Part shown: piece by piece, positions 42,971 through 49,815 of the stretch
Layout of the letters: every line of letters starts with the position of its first letter
Position numbering within the stretch: the first letter of the stretch is position 1
Assembly: GCA_022511345.1 (NCBI GenBank)
Contig: JAFLRR010000003.1
Coordinates: forward strand, 99,577-163,576
Length of the DNA: 64,000 nucleotides
Direction of reading: 5' to 3'
Source of the DNA: Alistipes sp.
GTDB lineage: Bacteria > Bacteroidota > Bacteroidia > Bacteroidales > Rikenellaceae
Program-made: the position numbers and the translations under genes
The notes under the pieces: generated by a model
Told to the model about the DNA's origin: nothing
The model's input: the letters and a program-made list of their open reading frames with translations, nothing else
Database searches by the model: none

Positions 42971-44244
42971 GCAAAGAGCGGATATTGCGCCATCATGGCG
43001 TTGACCTCGGCTCGTACTGCTGCGATGTTGGCCTCATCCTCGGGGTTGCACAACACGCGGTCGATGAGCGCAACGATTGCATCCATCTTGTCCTCCTTGA
43101 GGCCGCGAGTGGTGATGGCCGGCGTGCCGAAGCGCAGTCCCGACGTCTGGAACGGCGAGCGCGAATCGAAAGGCACCATATTCTTGTTGGTGGTGATATC
43201 GGCTGCCACAAGGCTCTTCTCGGCCAGTTTGCCCGTAAGTTCGGGGAACTTGGTGCGCAGGTCAACGAGCATCAGGTGGTTGTCGGTGCCTCCCGAGACG
43301 ATTTTGTAGCCTCGCTTGACGAATGCCTCGGCCATAGCCTTGGCATTTTTCTGCACCTGCAGCTGATATTCGCGGTATTCGGGCTCGAGAGCCTCGCCGA
43401 AAGCTACGGCCTTGGCTGCTATGACATGCTCGAGCGGACCGCCCTGTATACCGGGGAATACGGCCGAGTTGATTATCTGCGACATCTTCTTGATGACACC
43501 TTTCGGAGTGGTCAGCCCCCACGGATTGTCGAAATCCTTGCCCATGAGGATGATTCCGCCGCGCGGACCGCGCAGAGTCTTGTGTGTCGTGGATGTTACG
43601 ATGTGCGCATATTTCACTGGATTGTCCAGAAGGCCTGCTGCTATGAGACCGGCCGTGTGGGCCATGTCGACCATGAACAGTGCGCCTACCTTGTCTGCTA
43701 TTTCGCGCATGCGCTTGTAGTCCCACTCGCGCGAGTAGGCCGATGCGCCGCCGACAATGAGCTTCGGACGACACTCGAGAGCCTTCTGCTCCATCGCATC
43801 GTAATCGATGGTGCCGGTTGCCTCGTCAAGCTGATACCCTACTGCCTTGAAATACATTCCGGACATATTGACCGGCGAACCGTGCGAGAGGTGACCGCCA
43901 TGCGCCAGGTCGAGGCCCATGAACGTGTCGCCGGGCTTGAGCACCGCGAAGAATACGGCCATGTTGGCTTGTGCGCCGGAGTGAGGCTGAACGTTGGCAT
44001 ACTCGGCGCCATAGAGTTTGCAGATGCGCTCGATTGCAAGGTTCTCGACCTTGTCGACTACTTCGCAACCGCCGTAGTAGCGGGCTGCCGGATATCCTTC
44101 GGCATATTTGTTTGTCAACACGCTGCCCATGGCCTGCATGACCTGCTCGCTGACGAAGTTCTCCGAGGCGATTAGCTCTATGCCGTGAGTTTGTCTGGCG
44201 CGCTCTTCCTCGATGAGACCGAAAACAAGATTATCTCTCTTCAT
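42964..44244 (-). CDS. glyA: Serine hydroxymethyltransferase
   Basis: The 426-aa PLP enzyme interconverts serine and glycine and charges tetrahydrofolate with a one-carbon unit. Visible are the N-terminal [20 protein letters not shown], the substrate loop [13 protein letters not shown], the catalytic-Lys motif [14 protein letters not shown] and the C-terminal domain. Length is standard. It is transcribed from a promoter just after the tmRNA terminator and followed by DUF2461. Confidence 0.97.
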   Translation of the reverse strand: MKRDNLVFGLIEEERARQTHGIELIASENFVSEQVMQAMGSVLTNKYAEGYPAARYYGGCEVVDKVENLAIERICKLYGAEYANVQPHSGAQANMAVFFAVLKPGDTFMGLDLAHGGHLSHGSPVNMSGMYFKAVGYQLDEATGTIDYDAMEQKALECRPKLIVGGASAYSREWDYKRMREIADKVGALFMVDMAHTAGLIAAGLLDNPVKYAHIVTSTTHKTLRGPRGGIILMGKDFDNPWGLTTPKGVIKKMSQIINSAVFPGIQGGPLEHVIAAKAVAFGEALEPEYREYQLQVQKNAKAMAEAFVKRGYKIVSGGTDNHLMLVDLRTKFPELTGKLAEKSLVAADITTNKNMVPFDSRSPFQTSGLRFGTPAITTRGLKEDKMDAIVALIDRVLCNPEDEANIAAVRAEVNAMMAQYPLFAW

Positions 44245-44268
44245 ATCGTGATAGTGTGTTTAATAGTG

Positions 44269-44276
44269 TAAAGATA
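44269..44276 (-). promoter_or_regulatory. -7 promoter element of glyA
   Basis: On the minus strand TATCTTTA matches the -7 box with one change and lies 24 bases before the start codon. The -33 box is weak. Confidence 0.45.
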
Positions 44277-44364
44277 GGAAAATTTGTTCACAATCCGCAT
44301 CTGCGGCCGAAAAAAAAGAGTCTTCAGGTTTAAGATATTCGCGTGTTGCAGCTGCAGGAAAAAC

Positions 44365-44391
44365 AAAAAACGGACGGCGTAAGGCCGTCCG
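44365..44391 (-). terminator. Terminator of the tmRNA gene
   Basis: CGGACGGC (44371-44378) pairs with GCCGTCCG (44384-44391); read on the minus strand it is followed by six T. It lies 6 bases beyond the mature tmRNA 3' end. Confidence 0.82.
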
Positions 44392-44396
44392 CAATG

Positions 44397-44797
44397 TGGA
44401 GCTGAGGGGAGTCGAACCCCTGTCCAAACAAGGAACCCGAAAGCTTTCTACACGCTTATCCGTCACTTCATCCTCCTTTCCGCATCCGGCAGACGGCCGC
44501 CTAATGCAGAACCCAGTCCCTTGATTTAATGCCGCTGTCGGGACCTCCAGTAGCACGGTCTCCAAATTTTTCGATACCCCGTATGACCCGTCGTTAAGGA
44601 GCGGAACAACAGGTCGGGATACTCGTCGCACGACCTCCTGGGGTTACGCGATTAAGCCCGAATTTCCTTGAAATTAGGCAGCGAGTGCATAGCTGTTATT
44701 GCCATTTGTAGTTCGAGCATCAGGATTTACGAGCCGCCACTCAGAGCTCGGCGTGCTTACAATCCGACTCTGCCTGCTGTCAAAACCGGTCAGCCCC
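44397..44797 (-). ncRNA. ssrA: Transfer-messenger RNA (tmRNA)
   Basis: The minus strand starts GGGGCTGACCGGTTTTGACAG and ends TTCGACTCCCCTCAGCTCC followed by an unpaired A, so the acceptor arm GGGGCTGA/TCAGCTCC, T-arm and tRNA-like domain are all present. The terminal CCA is not encoded, so it must be added. The tag reading frame begins GGC at 44701-44703 and encodes GNNSYALAA before TAA at 44674-44676. This resembles the GENNYALAA tag of Porphyromonas and the GETNYALAA tag of Bacteroides. tmRNA rescues stalled ribosomes with SmpB and marks the peptide for proteolysis. Confidence 0.96.
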
Positions 44798-44827
44798 ATC
44801 GGCACGAGTCAATAATGTTTCGCTCGG

Positions 44828-44858
44828 CAAAGATACAACAAAAATCGTGAAGAAGTAA
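44828..44858 (-). promoter_or_regulatory. Promoter of the tmRNA gene
   Basis: On the minus strand TTTA (44855-44858), a 19-bp spacer and TATCTTTG (44828-44835). Transcription from about 44822 gives a 25-base precursor leader, presumably removed at 44797 by RNase P. Confidence 0.7.
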
Positions 44859-45090
44859 AGCGGACGGAAAAAGAAATTGACCGACAGCGAATTTGCGAGC
44901 TGAGTCTCCGGATGCTGGCGACAGTGCAAAACAGCCTGAATGCCAGCTAAAATCGCCGGCGGTCGGCATAATCGGAAACAACATCCGGAGTCTTTTTGCC
45001 ATAAGGCGGCGCAGACCGAACATGAAGATAAGCGACCGCAATCGCTCCGATAATAAGAAAATGGCCTGTGGGCGGTATCGTGTACCCTTT
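44859..45090. other. Gap without a recognisable gene
   Basis: Between the tmRNA promoter and the acyltransferase promoter I see no ORF with plausible protein composition; the open frames here are rich in Arg, Ser and Pro in a shadow-like way. A small RNA or remnant cannot be excluded from inspection alone. Confidence 0.3.
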
Positions 45091-45121
45091 TTTGCTATTC
45101 GGAAGATATTGCATATCTTTG
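45091..45121 (+). promoter_or_regulatory. Promoter of the acyltransferase gene
   Basis: TTTG (45091-45094), a 19-bp spacer and TATCTTTG (45114-45121) match the consensus fully. The start point near 45127 excludes an upstream in-frame start at 45068 and leaves a 19-base leader. Confidence 0.82.
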
Positions 45122-45145
45122 ACCTGCTTAATAGAACCTCGATGT

Positions 45146-46300
45146 ATGGAAACTGCTACACCTGCTGCCGCAACGCGCGGAGCCCACTCCCAGGCGCTCG
45201 ATCTGCTCCGTTTCCCGCTGGCTGTTATAGTCGTTCTCATACACGTGTTCCCTATTCCTGGATATGGTGAATTCAAAATAGGAAGTCATATTTTTCAGTC
45301 CGGGGACTACCCTGCTTTTTATGGACTTTTGAATTTCATCGACTCGTTCCTGCGTGGGCAGAGTGTTCCTGTGTATTTCTTTATCTCGGGATATGTCTTC
45401 TTTTACGGAGTGGAGCTGACTAAAGAAAAATATCTTCAAAAGCTAAAGAACAGAGTAAAAACACTTTTGATTCCATATTTCGTGTGGAATACTTTGGCGT
45501 TGCTGGTTTTGATGGCTATGAATATGCTTCCGCTGTCGTTTTTGGCTCCATATGCCGACCAGTTTAACCCCTCGCTGCACGGATTTTTGTCGGCATACTG
45601 GGGATATGACGGCTCTCTGTTTGTGACTGGCAAGGTCCCCGACGGAGCTGTTGCAGGTCCGATAAACGGTTTGTTGTGGTTTATACGCGATTTGATGATT
45701 GTTGTGCTGTTTACTCCTGTGATCTACAAGTTGATTAAGAAATACGGCAAATATCCCTTAATTGCACTCGGTGCAGTCTGGTTTGCTTCGGAGTTTAATG
45801 ATATGCTTAACTACAAGGGTTTTGCTACGGCGTTCTTCTTTTTCTCATGGGGTGCTTATATGAGCATATGCAAAAAAGATATGATTGCCGAGTTCGGAAA
45901 ATATTTCAAGCTGTCGGTTGTCATGTTCTTTGTATTAGGCGTGCTCGGAATGATTGTGCTGCAAGTCTGTCCAGAGGCAGCAAGTGGCGTTAAGAAATTG
46001 AATATCATTGTGGGACTGTCGTTTGCATACAACCTTGCGGCCCGAATTATAGGGGGAGGGAGATTTCGTGCAAACGAATTTCTGATAGCCTCGAGTTTCT
46101 TCGTATATGTTTCACATATGATCATATGCGGTCGAATACGAGATTTGCTGTACAACACCTTTAAGCCGGGAACGGATGCCGGAATGATAGTATTGCACTT
46201 GGGTGCGCTGGCTATGACAATGACCATTATTCTTACGGCATTTTGGACTCTGAGGCGATTTATGCCGGGCTTGCTGCGCATTATGACTGGGCGCAGATAG
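45146..46300 (+). CDS. Acyltransferase 3 family (OafA/WecH-like) membrane protein
   Basis: The 384-aa integral membrane protein has ten or so hydrophobic helices. The acyltransferase 3 beginning is QALDLLRFPLAVIVVLIHVFP, with RFPLAVIVVLIH as the conserved helix-1 pattern, and SVPVYFFISGYVFFYG as the second motif. Such proteins O-acetylate or O-acylate sugars, lipids or proteins at the inner membrane face. The substrate is unknown, and no glycan cluster is adjacent. The gene is clearly A+T-richer than its neighbours (14 G or C in the 60 bases 45421-45480). This suggests horizontal acquisition. Confidence 0.9.
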   Translation: METATPAAATRGAHSQALDLLRFPLAVIVVLIHVFPIPGYGEFKIGSHIFQSGDYPAFYGLLNFIDSFLRGQSVPVYFFISGYVFFYGVELTKEKYLQKLKNRVKTLLIPYFVWNTLALLVLMAMNMLPLSFLAPYADQFNPSLHGFLSAYWGYDGSLFVTGKVPDGAVAGPINGLLWFIRDLMIVVLFTPVIYKLIKKYGKYPLIALGAVWFASEFNDMLNYKGFATAFFFFSWGAYMSICKKDMIAEFGKYFKLSVVMFFVLGVLGMIVLQVCPEAASGVKKLNIIVGLSFAYNLAARIIGGGRFRANEFLIASSFFVYVSHMIICGRIRDLLYNTFKPGTDAGMIVLHLGALAMTMTIILTAFWTLRRFMPGLLRIMTGRR

Positions 46301-46322
46301 TGGAGAATGTGCGATAGCCGGA

Positions 46323-46354
46323 TTTGCGGATAACAGGCGTTTTTCGTATCTTTG
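46323..46354 (+). promoter_or_regulatory. Promoter of ftsE
   Basis: TTTG (46323-46326), a 20-bp spacer and TATCTTTG (46347-46354) match the consensus fully; the ATG at 46377 lies about 17 bases after the predicted start point. Confidence 0.82.
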
Positions 46355-46376
46355 GGTCGGTTAACATAATCCAAGC

Positions 46377-47117
46377 ATGGATAAACCTTGTGTCATAAAG
46401 TTGTCGAATGTTTCGATTTATCATGTCGACAATCCTTTCGGACGCCGCTCTGTCGAGAAACTGCTCAAGCAGGGCGAACTCGTCCTTTCCGACGTGGACC
46501 TGGAGGTTCACGAGGGTGAATTCGTCTATCTGATAGGCCGGGTCGGCAGCGGCAAGAGTTCGCTGCTCAAAACGCTCTACGCCGAGCTGAGACTCATAGC
46601 CGGCGAGGGCGATGTGGCGGGTTTCGACCTGCGCAAGCTCAAGCGCCGCGATATACCCTATTTGCGCCGCAGCATAGGAATAGTATTCCAGGATTATCAA
46701 CTGCTGACGGACCGCAATGTATTCATGAATCTCTATTTCGTGATGCGCGCCACGGGCTGGAAAGAGGAGGCTCGCATACGTCAACGAATAGACGAGGTGC
46801 TGCAGCTTACGGGCCTGCATAACAAGGGTTACAAGATGCCGTTCGAACTTTCTGGCGGCGAGCAGCAGCGACTGGTCATAGCAAGAGCCTTGCTCAACAA
46901 ACCCCGCCTGCTTCTGGCTGACGAGCCGACCGGCAACCTCGACCCTGTGACGGCTGACGGAATCATGAAACTTTTCCGGGAGATTGCCGATGCCGGCACT
47001 GCGGTAGTCATGTCTACGCACAATACGACTTTGATTGAGGACTACCCTGCCCGCACGCTTCTGTTCTCTCACGGCCGCATGAAGGAGGTCGACATCAACG
47101 GATTGTCAGGATTGTAA
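46377..47117 (+). CDS. ftsE: FtsE-type ABC transporter ATPase
   Basis: The 246-aa ATPase has Walker [10 protein letters not shown], the Q-loop IVFQDYQLL, signature [19 protein letters not shown], Walker [13 protein letters not shown] and the H-switch STHN. It most resembles FtsE, which with the permease FtsX regulates cell-wall hydrolases in division; phosphate- or lipid-type relatives are less likely. The residues between the first strand and Walker A are unusually long ([19 protein letters not shown]), as in Bacteroidetes FtsE. No ftsX lies beside it. A cold-shock gene follows by 14 bases. Confidence 0.85.
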   Translation: MDKPCVIKLSNVSIYHVDNPFGRRSVEKLLKQGELVLSDVDLEVHEGEFVYLIGRVGSGKSSLLKTLYAELRLIAGEGDVAGFDLRKLKRRDIPYLRRSIGIVFQDYQLLTDRNVFMNLYFVMRATGWKEEARIRQRIDEVLQLTGLHNKGYKMPFELSGGEQQRLVIARALLNKPRLLLADEPTGNLDPVTADGIMKLFREIADAGTAVVMSTHNTTLIEDYPARTLLFSHGRMKEVDINGLSGL

Positions 47118-47131
47118 CAATAACACGCATT

Positions 47132-47341
47132 ATGACGGGCACGGTGAAATGGTTCGACAGCCGCAAAGGATTCGGCTTTATAACCTGCGGGAATGGAGAA
47201 GATATATTTGTCCATTTCAGCAATATTGCCGACGAGGGCTTCAAGTCGCTTAAGCGCGGACGCACGGTTGAGTTCGATGTGGTGCGCACGGAAGGCGAAC
47301 CGCCTGCAGCCGTGAATGTCAGGGTAATCAGAAATATCTAA
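47132..47341 (+). CDS. Cold-shock domain protein
   Basis: The 69-aa protein is a single cold-shock domain with RNP1 KGFGFITC and RNP2 DIFVHFSNI, and a conserved [16 protein letters not shown] beginning. It binds single-stranded RNA or DNA as a chaperone. It lies 14 bases after ftsE and is likely co-transcribed with it, so its expression may not be limited to cold. Confidence 0.95.
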   Translation: MTGTVKWFDSRKGFGFITCGNGEDIFVHFSNIADEGFKSLKRGRTVEFDVVRTEGEPPAAVNVRVIRNI

Positions 47342-47364
47342 ACCTTATTCTCCTAAAAACGATA

Positions 47365-47394
47365 CGGGACGAGAATCACACGATTCCCGTCCCG
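47365..47394. terminator. Terminator between convergent genes
   Basis: CGGGACGAGAATC (47365-47377) pairs with GATTCCCGTCCCG (47382-47394), one A-C mismatch. T-richness follows weakly on the plus strand (TCATTTT) and clearly on the minus strand (TATCGTTTTTAGG). Confidence 0.65.
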
Positions 47395-47401
47395 AGTCAT
47401 T

Positions 47402-47752
47402 TTACCGTTTGCCGCGGCGCAACAGCGTCAGCAGCAGCGAAAGGAAGCGATATTTGTCGAGCACCCAGTTGTATATGTCGCGTGCTCCGCGAGCCACGCT
47501 GTAGATTGTTTCAGCTCCGTCGCGCAATCGTTCGACGGCCGAACGCACAGATGTCAGGTACAGCACCAGAGCTGCAATGGCGAGCAGTGCGCCGACGACG
47601 GATAGAGCCGCAACGGACGAGTGCATCAACTCCGACAGCCATGTTATGAGCGCCGTAAAAAACATTACTGTCGCCGCTGCCGAAAATAGTCCGAACCACA
47701 GGAGCACGGCGACTATGTGCGTTCGGCGTGTGTTGTCGCTTCCCTTTTTCAT
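47402..47752 (-). CDS. Small holin-like (Phage_holin_3_6/DUF1469-type) membrane protein
   Basis: The 116-aa protein has two strong hydrophobic helices (VLLWFGLFSAAATVMFFTALI and ALSVVGALLAIAALVLYLT) and an amphipathic C-terminal helix, and ends in basic residues. It looks like the small bacterial 'phage holin family' proteins, which are chromosomal membrane proteins of unknown, non-lytic function. It follows the YtxH-like gene by 6 bases. Function unknown. Confidence 0.7.
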   Translation of the reverse strand: MKKGSDNTRRTHIVAVLLWFGLFSAAATVMFFTALITWLSELMHSSVAALSVVGALLAIAALVLYLTSVRSAVERLRDGAETIYSVARGARDIYNWVLDKYRFLSLLLTLLRRGKR

Positions 47753-47758
47753 TGCTTG

Positions 47759-47938
47759 CTACTCCTTGTCGAAGTCCTCCTTGCAGCGGCAACGAACCTT
47801 GTCGAGCTCCTCGTCGACCAGAGACTTCAGCGCGGCGCGCATCTCGGGGCCGCTCTTGGGCGTCAGAAGCATGGCTGCAGCGGCGCCGACAATCATGCCG
47901 CCGAGCAGAGACGCAAAACAGTAACAGGTGTGTTTCAT
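47759..47938 (-). CDS. YtxH-like small membrane protein, 59 aa
   Basis: This gene falls below a 60-residue cutoff. The 59-aa product begins MKHTCYCFASLLGGMIVGAA, then AAMLLTPKSGPEMRAALK, then a charged tail ending DFDKE. GGxxxGAAAAxLLxPxSG followed by a charged helix is the YtxH signature. The ATG is at 47938 and the stop at 47759-47761. It sits 6 bases upstream of the holin-like gene, an arrangement common in Bacteroidetes, so both are probably one transcript. Function is unknown; YtxH-like proteins are stress-associated in Firmicutes. Confidence 0.75.
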   Translation of the reverse strand: MKHTCYCFASLLGGMIVGAAAAMLLTPKSGPEMRAALKSLVDEELDKVRCRCKEDFDKE

Positions 47939-47998
47939 AATGGCAAAAAGTTTTTAAGATTCGTGAATCATACTTGCAATATTTACGCCAAAGAGGAG

Positions 47999-48006
47999 TA
48001 TATTTG
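47999..48006 (+). promoter_or_regulatory. -7 element directly before the SLOG gene, possibly leaderless
   Basis: TATATTTG matches TAnnTTTG exactly; CTTG at 47973-47976 is a candidate -33 box (22-bp spacer). Only 3 bases separate the element from the ATG at 48010, so the transcript would start at or just inside the start codon unless a different promoter is used. Confidence 0.45.
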
Positions 48007-48009
48007 CGT

Positions 48010-48540
48010 ATGTTTTTCGACCCGAATAGTACCGTGGCCTTTACCGGCCGGCGCACATATCGCGGCCAAGCCGATGATTTGATGCAGCATGTCGTCGGAC
48101 AGCTTGCCGGCCGCGGCTTCAGGACCTTTTTGTGCGGCATGGCCATGGGCTTCGACCTTGCTGCGGCCGAGTGCGTGTTGCGTGTAGCCGGAAGATATCG
48201 CGATGTGGAACTTGTCGCCGTAGTGCCGTTTACGGGACAGGCAGAGCGCTATCCGGCAGCTGACAGAGAGCGTTACGAGCGGATAATCCGCGAAGCCGAC
48301 GGCGTGGTGACACTGTCGCAGGAGTATACGCCGCATTGTTATGCCGTGCGCAACGATTTTCTGACCGACCACGCCTCTGTTCTTGTGGCGTGGTACGACG
48401 GCCGGAAAAACGGAGGTACACATTATACCGTAACCCGTGCGCGCCGACGCGGTATGGAGGTGATAAATTTGTGGCCGGACGAGCAGCGAGAGCTGGATTT
48501 CGGCGCTTCGCAGCTGCTCGAGCAGGCAAATGACGTGTGA
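48010..48540 (+). CDS. SLOG-superfamily (DUF1273/YpsA-like) protein
   Basis: The 176-aa protein starts MFFDPNSTVAFTGRRTYRG and continues FLCGMAMGFDLAAAECVL, VAVVPFTGQAERYPAADRERYE, and VLVAWYDGRKNGGTHYTV. Together these are the glycine-rich nucleotide-binding SLOG/Rossmann fold of the DprA-YpsA-YoqJ group. Such proteins are thought to bind nucleotides or nucleotide-like ligands; some work in conflict systems. The gene is divergent from the YtxH/holin pair, and no effector gene such as a nuclease lies beside it, so there is no support for a defence role here. Confidence 0.85.
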   Translation: MFFDPNSTVAFTGRRTYRGQADDLMQHVVGQLAGRGFRTFLCGMAMGFDLAAAECVLRVAGRYRDVELVAVVPFTGQAERYPAADRERYERIIREADGVVTLSQEYTPHCYAVRNDFLTDHASVLVAWYDGRKNGGTHYTVTRARRRGMEVINLWPDEQRELDFGASQLLEQANDV

Positions 48541-48567
48541 CGGAGTGGAATATTTGCCGGAAATGCT

Positions 48568-48575
48568 TAACTTTG
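48568..48575 (+). promoter_or_regulatory. -7 promoter element of the pectate lyase gene
   Basis: TAACTTTG lies 25 bases before the start codon at 48601. No TTTG is found at a 19-21 bp distance, so it may need an activator or have a weak -33 box. Confidence 0.5.
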
Positions 48576-48600
48576 TAAAAATTGTAGACACCGAATAATT

Positions 48601-49743
48601 ATGAAGTTCGACCGATTTATGTGCCGCATTCTGGCCGTTGTCTGCTTGTGCGGACTGCTGCTTGTCCCGGAGTCGGCATGCGCACAGCGCAGACGCAATC
48701 CGTTGCGCGAAACCGACGAAGCCTTTTTTGCCACCGCCGAGGCCCGGCGCATAGGCGATCAGGTGCTTGTCTACCAGCGCTGCACCGGCGGCTGGCCCAA
48801 GAATATCGACATGGCCGCACCTCTGACCGAGGAGCAGCTGCAGCAGGTGCTCGGCGACAAGGCGCGCCGCAACGACTCGACAATCGACAACGATGCCACC
48901 TCTATGCAGATGTTTTATCTTGCACGTCTGTATCGTGCTGCGGGCGATGTGCGCTATCGCGATGCCTTTCGCAGCGGCGTGGAGTATCTCCTGAGCGGGC
49001 AGTACGACAACGGCGGCTGGCCGCAGTTCTGGCCCGAGATGTCGGGATATCAGGTGCACATAACATTCAATGACGATGCTATGGTCAATACGCTCGAGCT
49101 GTTCAGTGCAATGATTGCCGGCGAAAAGCCCTTTGACGGCGATTTGGTCGACGAGTCTCTGCGCGCAAGGCTGAAGGAGTCGTTCGACAAGGGAATAGCG
49201 TGCATATTGCGGACGCAGATCGTGGTTGACGGCAAACCTACCGTATGGTGTCAGCAGCACGACCGCGAGACCTATGCACCGGCCGGTGCTCGCAGCTATG
49301 AGCTGCCCTCCTACTGCTCGCAGGAGAGCGCTGCCATCGTGCGCCTGCTGATGGCGCAGCCCGCCCCCGATGCGAATATCAAGGCTGCCGTGCATGGCGC
49401 GATGATGTGGTTCGACAACAATAAAATCACCGGATACCGCATAGACCGCAGCAGCGGAAACGCTACGCTCGTGGCCGATACGGACGCTAAACCGATATGG
49501 GCCCGTTTCTACGATTTGGAGCACTGCATACCTTTTGTCTGCGATCGTGACGGTGTCCCGCAGCGCTCGCTGGAGTCGATAGGTTCCGAGCGCCGCAACG
49601 GCTACAGCTGGTACAACAGCCGTCCGGCCGACCTCTATCCTCTTTATGAATCGTGGGCCGAGCGCTTCGATGCGCAGAACAAGCTTGCGCTGCAGCTCGA
49701 CAGCCCCGGTGCAAACGAGCGCGGAGTGTTCGACATTGAGTAG
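48601..49743 (+). CDS. pelA: Pectate lyase, PL10 family
   Basis: The 380-aa exported enzyme has a signal peptide (FMCRILAVVCLCGLLLVPESACA) and the PL10 pattern: CTGGWPKNIDM near 60, TIDNDATSMQMFYLARLYRA, and SGQYDNGGWPQFWPE. These polygalacturonate lyases cleave the alpha-1,4 backbone of pectin by beta-elimination at calcium sites on an alpha/alpha-toroid. No SusC/SusD or other pectin enzyme lies near, so it is an isolated carbohydrate enzyme rather than part of a PUL. Its end is 72 bases from the next gene. It acts in the periplasm or at the surface. Confidence 0.87.
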   Translation: MKFDRFMCRILAVVCLCGLLLVPESACAQRRRNPLRETDEAFFATAEARRIGDQVLVYQRCTGGWPKNIDMAAPLTEEQLQQVLGDKARRNDSTIDNDATSMQMFYLARLYRAAGDVRYRDAFRSGVEYLLSGQYDNGGWPQFWPEMSGYQVHITFNDDAMVNTLELFSAMIAGEKPFDGDLVDESLRARLKESFDKGIACILRTQIVVDGKPTVWCQQHDRETYAPAGARSYELPSYCSQESAAIVRLLMAQPAPDANIKAAVHGAMMWFDNNKITGYRIDRSSGNATLVADTDAKPIWARFYDLEHCIPFVCDRDGVPQRSLESIGSERRNGYSWYNSRPADLYPLYESWAERFDAQNKLALQLDSPGANERGVFDIE

Positions 49744-49745
49744 CT

Positions 49746-49776
49746 TTTGATGCTTGACATTTTTGACGTATCTTTA
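49746..49776 (+). promoter_or_regulatory. Promoter of the C69 peptidase gene
   Basis: TTTG (49746-49749), a 19-bp spacer and TATCTTTA (49769-49776), one change from consensus in the last base. The leader is about 35 bases. Confidence 0.7.
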
Positions 49777-49815
49777 CATCGGTTTCGATACTTGAATTAA
49801 AACAGATTTGACAAT

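Noticed and set aside
47402..47752. Prophage remnant from the holin-like gene
   Set aside because: No other phage genes are near, and such small holin-family proteins are usual chromosomal membrane proteins in Bacteroidetes.
48010..48540. Defence-island role for the SLOG protein
   Set aside because: No nuclease, cyclase or other effector gene is adjacent; the neighbours are a YtxH/holin pair and a pectate lyase.
47983..49524. 513-codon minus-strand ORF opposite the SLOG and pectate lyase genes
   Set aside because: It crosses two unrelated well-supported genes and their intergenic promoter; no domain recognisable.
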